From IMG/VR virus record IMGVR_UViG_3300043464_001630, positions 124,001-188,000 of that record: DNA of 64,000 bases. The stretch is one strand, 5' to 3'. The translations under genes were made by a program, and so were the position numbers. Source of the DNA: a virus. Below the pieces are notes generated by a model that was not told the origin of the DNA, ran no database searches, and saw only the letters and a program-made list of their open reading frames with translations. This document shows, one piece after another, positions 25,165 to 32,794 of this stretch (its first letter is position 1; each line of letters begins with the position of its first letter).

Positions 25165-25176
25165 GGTATTTTTGGC

Positions 25177-25204
25177 TTGCTTTCCACTGAAAAATAATTA
25201 TAGT
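25177..25204 (+). promoter_or_regulatory. sigma70-like promoter of the dUTPase gene
   Basis: TTGCTT (25177-25182), 16 bases, then TATAGT (25199-25204). The ATG is 7 bases further, so transcription would begin at about the start codon. Confidence 0.45.
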
Positions 25205-25211
25205 AGAAAAT

Positions 25212-25670
25212 ATGGAAACTGATACACAAAGAATTAAAATTTGTTTCGTAAAAACTCACGAAGACGCTCGTCTTCCAGAAAGAAATAATAAAGAACCACT
25301 AGTTGGTGACAGTGGATACGACGTTTATGCGGTGGAAGATACAACAATTCCCGCAAATGATACGGCAAATGTTGCTATTGGATTAGAAATTGGATTTATT
25401 ACACCGGGTTATTGGATTCGGGTAGAATCTCGTTCTGGTTTGTTCTTTAAACACGGCATTACAAGTTTTTGTGGCATTTTGGATAATGCATACCGTGGCC
25501 GTCTTGCGATTGCTTTAATCAATAACACAAATATTGATTATCAAGTAAAAAAAGGTGATAGAATTTCACAACTTGTTATTTATAAGCTAATTGAGCCAGA
25601 AACTTGTTGGACAGAAAATAAAGAAGAAACTTCACGGGGTGATAAAGGATTTGGTTCTTCTGGACGATAA
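25212..25670 (+). CDS. dut: dUTP diphosphatase (dUTPase)
   Basis: 152 residues, the usual length for trimeric dUTPase. All five motifs are present: (1) GDSGYDVYA ~32-39; (2) ESRSGLFFK ~76; (3) FCGILDNAYRGRLAI ~90-103 with the catalytic Asp and Tyr; (4) KKGDRISQLVI ~114; (5) SRGDKGFGSSGR at the C-terminus. It hydrolyses dUTP to dUMP, keeping uracil out of phage DNA and feeding dTMP synthesis. It lies 5 bases before the clamp loader gene. It has a sigma70-like promoter instead of TAAATA, which fits early expression. Confidence 0.95.
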   Translation: METDTQRIKICFVKTHEDARLPERNNKEPLVGDSGYDVYAVEDTTIPANDTANVAIGLEIGFITPGYWIRVESRSGLFFKHGITSFCGILDNAYRGRLAIALINNTNIDYQVKKGDRISQLVIYKLIEPETCWTENKEETSRGDKGFGSSGR

Positions 25671-25675
25671 AATAT

Positions 25676-26608
25676 ATGGACTTTTCTAGCTTGTGGTGTG
25701 AAAAATATCGCCCAAAAACAGTAGAAGATCTTTGCATTTCTGACGAAATGCGAGATTTATTAGAGTCTTTCAGACAAAAGAAAGACATTCCTCATCTTCT
25801 GTTTGCTGGAAAACCGGGAACGGGGAAGAGTAGTATAGCAAAGATTATTGTCAATGATATATTGAAATGTGATTATTTATATATCAATTCTTCTGATGAA
25901 AATGGTATCGATACCGTTCGTCATAAGATTATAGGATTTTCTCAAACTAAATCTATGGATGGCAACATAAAAGTTGTCATATTAGAAGAAAACGACTCAG
26001 CTTCCGTAGAGTTCGGACGGGCACTACGTAATGTTATGGAAGACTTCGCACATAATACTAGGTTTATTTTAACTGCAAATTATAAGCATAAAATAATTTC
26101 GCCTATTCAAAGTAGATGTCAGTCTGTTAATTTTGAACACAACATCAACGATGTAGCTAAACATTGTGCTAAAATCCTAGCAAAAGAGAAAGTTAAGATT
26201 CCAAAAGAACAAGTCGAATTATTTCAGACATTAATCAGAAATAATTTTCCAGATTTCAGAAAGATTCTTAACGAATTACAAAAGTATAGTGTATCAGGAA
26301 CTCTTAATATTAGAGATGCCTCATTACCTGATCAGTTTATCGAAGAGCTTTTCGATAAAATTAAGAATAATGATGATTTAGACTTCAGAGAATATGTAAT
26401 TAAGAATGAAAACGTATTCCAAGCTGATTATCACAATCTTTTGAAGAACCTTCTTAACTTAATTTACGCCAAAAGCTTGGATTCTTTTAAGAAAAAAGAA
26501 GCAATCATGACTATCGGTCATCACATGGACAGACATTCGTTTGTGATGGATGTCGAAATTAATGCTTTTGTGTGTATGGTTACCTTATCGAAGATTTTCC
26601 ATGCCTGA
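25676..26608 (+). CDS. sliding-clamp loader subunit (gp44/RFC-small-like)
   Basis: 310 residues, an AAA+ ATPase. It starts WCEKYRPKTVEDL, the RFC signature. Walker A is AGKPGTGKSS (44-53), sensor 1 is LTAN (~130) and the SRC motif is in SPIQSRCQ (~146). The Walker B equivalent is VVILEENDSAS (~100-110), with Glu where Asp is usual (T4 gp44 IDEFDRSG). The C-terminal helical collar follows. It loads the polymerase clamp onto primed DNA. No partner gp62 is visible nearby. Its 3' end overlaps the convergent gene by 24 bases. Confidence 0.9.
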   Translation: MDFSSLWCEKYRPKTVEDLCISDEMRDLLESFRQKKDIPHLLFAGKPGTGKSSIAKIIVNDILKCDYLYINSSDENGIDTVRHKIIGFSQTKSMDGNIKVVILEENDSASVEFGRALRNVMEDFAHNTRFILTANYKHKIISPIQSRCQSVNFEHNINDVAKHCAKILAKEKVKIPKEQVELFQTLIRNNFPDFRKILNELQKYSVSGTLNIRDASLPDQFIEELFDKIKNNDDLDFREYVIKNENVFQADYHNLLKNLLNLIYAKSLDSFKKKEAIMTIGHHMDRHSFVMDVEINAFVCMVTLSKIFHA

Positions 26609-27142
26609 TAAGTAATCAGAAGTATAAGATTCTTTATTAACCGTCTTTTTCTTTGAAGAAGACGGTTTAATTTTTGTATCAGTCTTTGGTAATTCGTAAG
26701 TAAATCCAGAAGAACCACCATCTACGGCTTTAACTTCTACTGGTTTGTGAATTTCTTTGTTGTCGTAGTTCCATTCGTCTGGGAGTGGTGCTAAATTTGG
26801 ATAATGATCGACTACTTTACATAAACAAGCGGGAACAAATACATTTCCGTGAGTTCTTCCACCACCTTGATCTTCTGATAGTGCTAGAATGACTTCTCCG
26901 GTCATTAAATCAGCATTACCGGGATACCTAAGAGGTTGTTTGTCGTTAATTCCAACAACTCTTACGTTTAATTTTGACTTAGCAAGGTCATCAATAGCTT
27001 CTTTTACTGAATCATTGAGATCTTTGTACTCTTTTTTGGATTTATAGTTCTTTACAAATTTGACATAATCACCTGCGAGAAACCCACCACGAGTTACACG
27101 GGTAATTGTAGTTTCTATAAGTTTAATAAACTTTTTTTCCAT
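26585..27142 (-). CDS. unknown protein with an SH3-like beta core
   Basis: 185 residues. The N-terminal ~120 contain ITRVTRGGFLAGDYVKFVKN, LNVRVVGIN and GEVILALSEDQGGGRTHGN then VFVPACLCKVVD, a compact beta-barrel-like pattern. The C-terminal third is Lys/Ser-rich and disordered. I do not recognise the family. TAAATA ends 5 bases before its ATG, so it is probably a late virion or assembly protein. It is divergent from the gp25-like gene and convergent with the clamp loader. Confidence 0.6.
   Translation of the reverse strand: MEKKFIKLIETTITRVTRGGFLAGDYVKFVKNYKSKKEYKDLNDSVKEAIDDLAKSKLNVRVVGINDKQPLRYPGNADLMTGEVILALSEDQGGGRTHGNVFVPACLCKVVDHYPNLAPLPDEWNYDNKEIHKPVEVKAVDGGSSGFTYELPKTDTKIKPSSSKKKTVNKESYTSDYLSGMENLR
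26636..26676 (+). terminator. possible terminator after the clamp loader, inside the convergent gene
   Basis: AACCGTCTT (26639-26647) pairs with AAGACGGTT (26659-26667), followed by TAATTTTTG. It lies about 30 bases past the clamp loader stop within the coding end of the minus-strand gene. The T run is interrupted, so it is moderate at best. Confidence 0.4.
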
Positions 27143-27147
27143 AAGAA

Positions 27148-27153
27148 TATTTA
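27148..27153 (-). promoter_or_regulatory. late-type TAAATA before the SH3-like unknown gene
   Basis: CTAAATA, five bases to the ATG. Divergent partner at 27164. Confidence 0.6.
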
Positions 27154-27163
27154 GTCACATCGT

Positions 27164-27169
27164 TAAATA
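27164..27169 (+). promoter_or_regulatory. late-type TAAATA before the gp25-like gene
   Basis: Five bases to the ATG. Back-to-back with the motif at 27148. Confidence 0.6.
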
Positions 27170-27174
27170 TTTTA

Positions 27175-27654
27175 ATGGGAAAGATAATATTAAATAGACT
27201 ACCACAAAAATCCAATGCTGGTAAGACTTATTTATATGCTGATCTTCATTTAGACTTACAAGATAAGTATAATACATCTTCAAAACTGTTTGAAAATCAA
27301 GAAATTAACGATTTAAAAATAGATTACGACATTGATGCAATAAAAAACTCTTTATATAACTTATTCACGACAACTCCCGGCGAAAAGATATTAAATCCAG
27401 AATATGGTTTGGATTTTAAGCAATATTTGTTTCTTCCCGCCACTGTAGACATAGCAAAATACATAAGAGATGAGATTTATTCACAAACTGCTAGGTTTGA
27501 ACCAAGAATTAAAGTGGTCAATGTGAATATAACTATCATGGAAGATGTAAATGAGTTTGATATTAACATATACTACAACGTCCCAAGTCTAAATATACAT
27601 AACATATCTATGTTCGGCATATTGAGCCAAAATGGATACATTTTTAGGAACTAA
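27175..27654 (+). CDS. baseplate wedge subunit, gp25-like
   Basis: 159 residues (T4 gp25: 132). It matches the GPW_gp25 domain: AIKNSLYNLFTTTPGEKILN, then PEYGLDFKQYLF, and a helix DIAKYIRDEIYSQTARFEPR with IKVVNVNI. gp25 nucleates sheath assembly on the baseplate. TAAATA lies 5 bases before the ATG. The gp6-like gene follows 2 bases after the stop, the same 25-6 order as T4. Confidence 0.85.
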   Translation: MGKIILNRLPQKSNAGKTYLYADLHLDLQDKYNTSSKLFENQEINDLKIDYDIDAIKNSLYNLFTTTPGEKILNPEYGLDFKQYLFLPATVDIAKYIRDEIYSQTARFEPRIKVVNVNITIMEDVNEFDINIYYNVPSLNIHNISMFGILSQNGYIFRN

Positions 27655-27656
27655 AC

Positions 27657-29471
27657 ATGAGTACTTCATCATTTACAGAATTTAATTTACCAAGAAATGC
27701 TTATACAGCATTTGATGCAGTTAGTTTAAAGCAATTAATAACAAACCGTATCAAAACTAGTGGTTTATTTCCTGATATAGACTACGAAGGTAGTAATGTT
27801 AATGGTTTAGTAGATGTAGTTGCTTATTCTTATCACGTTTTGTTGTTTTATCTCAACCAGACTGCATCTGATTCGATGTTTTCTCAGTCTGAATTGTTCG
27901 AAAACATGAACAAGATCGTATCTTTGATTGGTTACAAGCCAACAGGTAATTGCACAGCTAGTTTAAATGTTTCTGTGTCTGCTGAAGCAGCATTGCCATC
28001 TGGTTATTCTTATACAATACCAAGATTTTCTAATATCATGTTGGGAAATGTTCCGTATTCTATTAATACAGACATAAATTTCCAAAAAACCGTCGCAACA
28101 GAAGAAGCAATTGATTCAATTGGTTCTAATAACTTATTATATCAAGGAATCTTTAAAGAATATCCAATATATGTTGGTATAGGAGAGAATTTTGAACAAT
28201 TTACCGTCAACGTTGACTATTCTGGTGATGTATCATTTAAAATGATAGATCATAATAATATTTATGTTTTTGTAAAAGACATAAACACACAAATATGGAC
28301 AGAATGGACAGAAGTTAATAGTTTATATCTAGCAAATAGCATTTCTAAGGTATTCGAAAAGCGTTTAAACGAATATGGTCATTACGAAATCAAATTTGGT
28401 AATGATATCAACGGAAAGCGACTAAACACTGGAGATTATGTTTCTATATACTATTTAGAAAGTGATGGAAGGCGTGGAAACGTCGGAACTAAAGCTGCAA
28501 AATCTGGGAAAATGATATTATTCAATTCTAGTTTGTTTTCTGAGATATTCAATAATATAAAGAACGAAACTTCTAATTATATCACAGCAAGTGATATTTT
28601 AAAATTAAAATTTGATAATGAATATGCTTCGGTTCCTCCTACTTTCATAGAAAGTGTTGAGAATATTAGAAAAAATGCTCCATTAACATTTTCAGCACAA
28701 AATCGAGCAGTTACCACTAGTGATTATGAATCATTTGTTGATAAAAACTTCTCTAATATCATTCAAAGTGTAAAAGCAGTCTCTAACAAAGACTACACCT
28801 CACAATATCTATCGTATTTTTATGAATTAGGTCTAGAACGTCCTAATTTAGATGATAAGTTGCTATTTAATCAAGTATCATTCAATGATGCATGTGATTT
28901 CAACAATGTTTATTTATTTTGCGTACCTAGATTAGGAGCCATTGTTAATGAAACCACTCCAGTTGATTTATTTTTTGCACAGAAGCAATCTATTGTTAAC
29001 AAGTTGAACACAGTTAAGATGGTAAATCAAAACATTGTGGTTTCTGATCCAATTTACGTAGCATTTGACATTGGATTGCCTACATTGAGCGAAACTTCAA
29101 TAACTTCTGATATAAGAAACGAAACAAAAATAAGAATAACAAGAGATCCTAATCAAATTATTTCAAAAGAACAACTAAAAAGTTCAGTTGCTTCTTATAT
29201 AACTGAGTTTTTCTCGCAGAGCAATAATGAATTAGGAAAATTCATGGATTTGTCGCAATTGAGCTTTGATATTTTAAATGTAACTGGTGTGAAAAGTTTA
29301 GAAACTGTGAGAGGTGATTACAAAGTATCTAAATTAAATTTTATTTATTGGAATCCGTTATATACTAGTTCTTCGGTGACTTCATTAGGTCAAAACATAA
29401 CATTAAAGTTTTTCGAATTTCCTTTCTTCTACGAAATTTCAAATTTGATCAACAAAATAGAGGTAATCTAA
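27657..29471 (+). CDS. baseplate wedge subunit, gp6-like
   Basis: 604 residues (T4 gp6: 660). The N-terminal signature 'TSGLFPDIDYEGSNVNGLVD', 'VVAYSYHVLLFYLNQTASDS' and 'MFSQSELFENMNKIVSLIGY' (KPTG) is that of gp6/baseplate-J proteins. The middle has GNDINGKRLNTGDYVSIYYL and the 'RAVTTSDYESFVDKNF' motif also common to J-type proteins. gp6 forms the inner wedge ring and helps control contraction. It follows gp25 directly, and the next gene starts 1 base after its stop. Confidence 0.88.
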   Translation: MSTSSFTEFNLPRNAYTAFDAVSLKQLITNRIKTSGLFPDIDYEGSNVNGLVDVVAYSYHVLLFYLNQTASDSMFSQSELFENMNKIVSLIGYKPTGNCTASLNVSVSAEAALPSGYSYTIPRFSNIMLGNVPYSINTDINFQKTVATEEAIDSIGSNNLLYQGIFKEYPIYVGIGENFEQFTVNVDYSGDVSFKMIDHNNIYVFVKDINTQIWTEWTEVNSLYLANSISKVFEKRLNEYGHYEIKFGNDINGKRLNTGDYVSIYYLESDGRRGNVGTKAAKSGKMILFNSSLFSEIFNNIKNETSNYITASDILKLKFDNEYASVPPTFIESVENIRKNAPLTFSAQNRAVTTSDYESFVDKNFSNIIQSVKAVSNKDYTSQYLSYFYELGLERPNLDDKLLFNQVSFNDACDFNNVYLFCVPRLGAIVNETTPVDLFFAQKQSIVNKLNTVKMVNQNIVVSDPIYVAFDIGLPTLSETSITSDIRNETKIRITRDPNQIISKEQLKSSVASYITEFFSQSNNELGKFMDLSQLSFDILNVTGVKSLETVRGDYKVSKLNFIYWNPLYTSSSVTSLGQNITLKFFEFPFFYEISNLINKIEVI

Positions 29472-29472
29472 G

Positions 29473-32400
29473 ATGGAAGATTCTCGTTACATATATTTCT
29501 ATACATTAGATCACACAGGAACGCATACCACTAGCGGATATACGTTACCTATTACTCCTTTTACATTTATTCCAATTTTTGATGACGGAACTAGTGTAGA
29601 TTATTCTAATTATAGAATTTTATGGGATTTCGGTGATGGAACTACATCCGAATCCGTCACAGCAGTACATAACTTCAAATATCCAAGATGGTATAATGTT
29701 AAATGTTATGTATTGGGTAAAAATGGTAATGGGTACGAATCTTCTTTTTCGCAATCTATATTAGTAAAAGATTTTATTTCAGATACGTTGGTTTTATCAG
29801 GATATAACAACAAAACCGAAGCAGGAACATTACAAAATCCATTCACCGTGTTTCGTTTTAATAGCTGGCAGAGTTATCCAGTATTATCTAGTTATGGATA
29901 CACCATAAATCTGTATGTAAGCGGAAACAATGCACCACTTTTAGATAAAACCGAGTACGAAAAAGACAAATGGGGGCATTTGAAGCCATCTTCTAGGTTT
30001 GAAACAACAATTCTTAATACTATTACAGAAAAGTACGAAAGAACTCCTGTAAATTCTTTAGTAACAGACAATAACAACGAATTGTATGTAAAATTATTAA
30101 ACAATGAACTAGTATTTTGTAGTAAAAGCGACACAGGTTCATGTTTTGTTGGTACTTCCGGACAAAAGTTATTTTATTATATAGATGACATGCCTAGATT
30201 GGTTAACAATTTATACGAAAGTGTTGCTGCTACAATATATGCATCATTTGATACTTCTAAATTTAGAATAAGTGATGACTATAAAGAGTCATTGTATCCT
30301 ATTTTAAATAATGTATCAGATTCTAATTCATTTTCTGTATTAATTCAGCAATTAAATCCCAGTCATGTTACTATTACTTCAAACGGAATAGATGAAGATG
30401 GTAGTGGAAATATAATTGACACATTTAATATAAATTCACAGAAAAGTATCAACACAAAAATTCCATTTGTGGTGCGTGTTAAAGATGTAAACGAAGATAA
30501 TTTGGTAACAAATTCAAAATATGCGCCAAAATTTGAGCTAAGTCAAACCGAGAATATCACAGATGGTCAGATTTACTTGGAATTGAGAAATTCTGTAAAC
30601 CAAAAAATAGAAAACGTAGATTTTTATTCTAATTTTGGCATTCTATCATCAGAAACATTTGGTGGTTACTTCAAAGGATACATGATTTGTTCTGATCCGG
30701 TAGAAAATGTTCATATATACGGAAGAGTTTTATTCGTAAATGATGAATTGTATACGGTTAATACTTCTTATGCAATTTTAGGACATCCACAATTTGAAAA
30801 AATACACAATATAACAGTTCAAATAGATCCGTCTGATAAGACTAAGAAAACTTTAGTAGATAAAGTATACGACATGGTGGGTCTTTCTGGTATATATTCT
30901 TCTTGTATCACCACAAAGAGGCTCGCTGATGCTTCTGAGCAAGCATTTGGATGGGTAGTAGATGGAGATAGAGAAAAAGTAATCAAATTCGTACCAAATA
31001 CAATGAATGTGGTGTATGATAAATTTGATATACCAGAAAATTCGTCTCCTTCTGATATTTGTAGTGATAAATTTGGAAATGTTTGGGTCACATTGTATGA
31101 TTCTGTAAGTACTATAAGAATTAACAATATATCAAACTTAGTTGATAAAGTAATCACACCATCTTTGTCAAATAGAGTAGTAGATTATGAAAATACAATA
31201 ACTCCTGCTTCTGTAGATACTGATTTAGAAAACAACATATGGATTTCTTATTCAAATCAACTTTCTGCGTTTGTTGAAAAGTATAACACAGACGGAACTT
31301 TTCAATTTTGTAAGATATTTTCTCCTAATTACCAAAATACTCAAATAATAACTGATTTATCTGGTAATGCTTGGTGCATCATTAAAGATAATACAACAGA
31401 TGCTAAAGTTTTATCTGCAAAAAATGATCAAATCGTAAAAATTTCAAGTGACGGTTCTAGTGTTGAGTATTATCCAATAAGCGGAAGTTTATGGAATCTT
31501 ACATTAGATCCGATGGAAAACATTTGGGCTACCAGAAACAGAAATGAAGTAGTAAGAATTGATACACAAACTGATACTTTTCAGAATTTTTATCTACAAT
31601 CAAATTCTTCGGAATTATCTAGTAATTACATAAGTGATTTAGAAGGCATCGCCGCCACAACAGATAATACTATTCTAGTTATTGATAATGTTAATAGAAG
31701 ATTACATTATTTTAATGCAGATGTCGATACTTTTGGATTTGAGTCTAATTATTTAGACTTTGTAAATGTACCACAAAATGATCCAATGCGCATTCAAGAC
31801 AAAATCAACGGATATGGAGATTGGAATGGATTTAGGCACATAAACAAGTATTGTCATGTATTAGATCGAGGTATAATAGTAGACGGAGATAGTAATATTT
31901 TTTCAATTTATGATAAAGAGTCGGGAAAATATGACGTTCGTAAAGTAAACGAAAACTTCGATCCAAAACAACAATTAATTTCTTATCGTTTTCAGGATTA
32001 CTTATTAGAATCTGATAAAGTATTTGATTTTATAGGAGAATCGTTAGGTACTTTATCATCAGATCCTAGTGATTTAGGAAAAAGTGTATACGAAAAGATA
32101 TCAAACTTTGTAGGCAATACAAATGCTGTGGATTCTTGTAATGTAAAAATGTTAAAATCTATGTATGAGATGATGGGGGAAGATTTTCTATCATACGGAG
32201 GACAAGAATTCAGTTATCCTGCGAAAATTAATCGTTTGGTAGATTTATTTTCTATATCATTTACTAAATTAAAAGGAAGTCGTAATTACTTCACTCAAAA
32301 TTTCAATGATAGGGGCTATTACAACCAAGAAATCATAAAAAATGGTGGAGAAGTATTATACGGATTCAATAAAGGATTAGAATTAAGCTTTTTAACTACT

Positions 32401-32790
32401 ATTTTAACCGCTGGTAGTGCTGGTAGTGATATTGTGGCTTATGAAAAGTTTAGTCAAGAGTATACAATCATAAACACTAATATTTTAAGTAGCGAATATG
32501 TCAATTTCGTAGATCCAGTGGAAAAAACGTATCCATTAAGTTCTTATCATCCATACTGGGGATGGGGGTTGCAACTTCCAGATACATTTGAACCAGAAGA
32601 CATATCCAAGTACTATACTTTTTACGAATATATACCAAAATCTGATTTTATTCAAACTGAGGGTATAATAAACTGGTCAGACTCTAATACGACATTAAAT
32701 GAATACGTTTCTTCTTTGGAAGAATGGAATAAAATACGAGAAGATATGATTTCGTATGCTTTAGCAAAAGGCGTCGAAAACATTAAATAA
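29473..32790 (+). CDS. large baseplate protein with PKD domain and beta-propeller (gp7 position)
   Basis: 1105 residues. A PKD domain lies near residues 32-100 (YRILWDFGDGTTSESVTAVH, then FKYPRWYNVKCYV). Around 470-765 there are propeller blades of virginiamycin-B-lyase/NHL type (DICSDKFGNVWVTLYD, VDTDLENNIWISYSN, TDLSGNAWCII and LDPMENIWATRN). The C-terminal ~300 residues are a separate structural region. The position after gp6 and the size (T4 gp7: 1032) suggest a gp7-type peripheral wedge role, but PKD and propeller modules are not part of T4 gp7, so homology is uncertain. Confidence 0.6.
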   Translation: MEDSRYIYFYTLDHTGTHTTSGYTLPITPFTFIPIFDDGTSVDYSNYRILWDFGDGTTSESVTAVHNFKYPRWYNVKCYVLGKNGNGYESSFSQSILVKDFISDTLVLSGYNNKTEAGTLQNPFTVFRFNSWQSYPVLSSYGYTINLYVSGNNAPLLDKTEYEKDKWGHLKPSSRFETTILNTITEKYERTPVNSLVTDNNNELYVKLLNNELVFCSKSDTGSCFVGTSGQKLFYYIDDMPRLVNNLYESVAATIYASFDTSKFRISDDYKESLYPILNNVSDSNSFSVLIQQLNPSHVTITSNGIDEDGSGNIIDTFNINSQKSINTKIPFVVRVKDVNEDNLVTNSKYAPKFELSQTENITDGQIYLELRNSVNQKIENVDFYSNFGILSSETFGGYFKGYMICSDPVENVHIYGRVLFVNDELYTVNTSYAILGHPQFEKIHNITVQIDPSDKTKKTLVDKVYDMVGLSGIYSSCITTKRLADASEQAFGWVVDGDREKVIKFVPNTMNVVYDKFDIPENSSPSDICSDKFGNVWVTLYDSVSTIRINNISNLVDKVITPSLSNRVVDYENTITPASVDTDLENNIWISYSNQLSAFVEKYNTDGTFQFCKIFSPNYQNTQIITDLSGNAWCIIKDNTTDAKVLSAKNDQIVKISSDGSSVEYYPISGSLWNLTLDPMENIWATRNRNEVVRIDTQTDTFQNFYLQSNSSELSSNYISDLEGIAATTDNTILVIDNVNRRLHYFNADVDTFGFESNYLDFVNVPQNDPMRIQDKINGYGDWNGFRHINKYCHVLDRGIIVDGDSNIFSIYDKESGKYDVRKVNENFDPKQQLISYRFQDYLLESDKVFDFIGESLGTLSSDPSDLGKSVYEKISNFVGNTNAVDSCNVKMLKSMYEMMGEDFLSYGGQEFSYPAKINRLVDLFSISFTKLKGSRNYFTQNFNDRGYYNQEIIKNGGEVLYGFNKGLELSFLTTILTAGSAGSDIVAYEKFSQEYTIINTNILSSEYVNFVDPVEKTYPLSSYHPYWGWGLQLPDTFEPEDISKYYTFYEYIPKSDFIQTEGIINWSDSNTTLNEYVSSLEEWNKIREDMISYALAKGVENIK
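32784..32789 (+). promoter_or_regulatory. late-type TAAATA before the 909-residue gene
   Basis: Five bases to GTG 32795; overlaps the previous stop codon. Confidence 0.5.
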
Positions 32791-32794
32791 TGTT

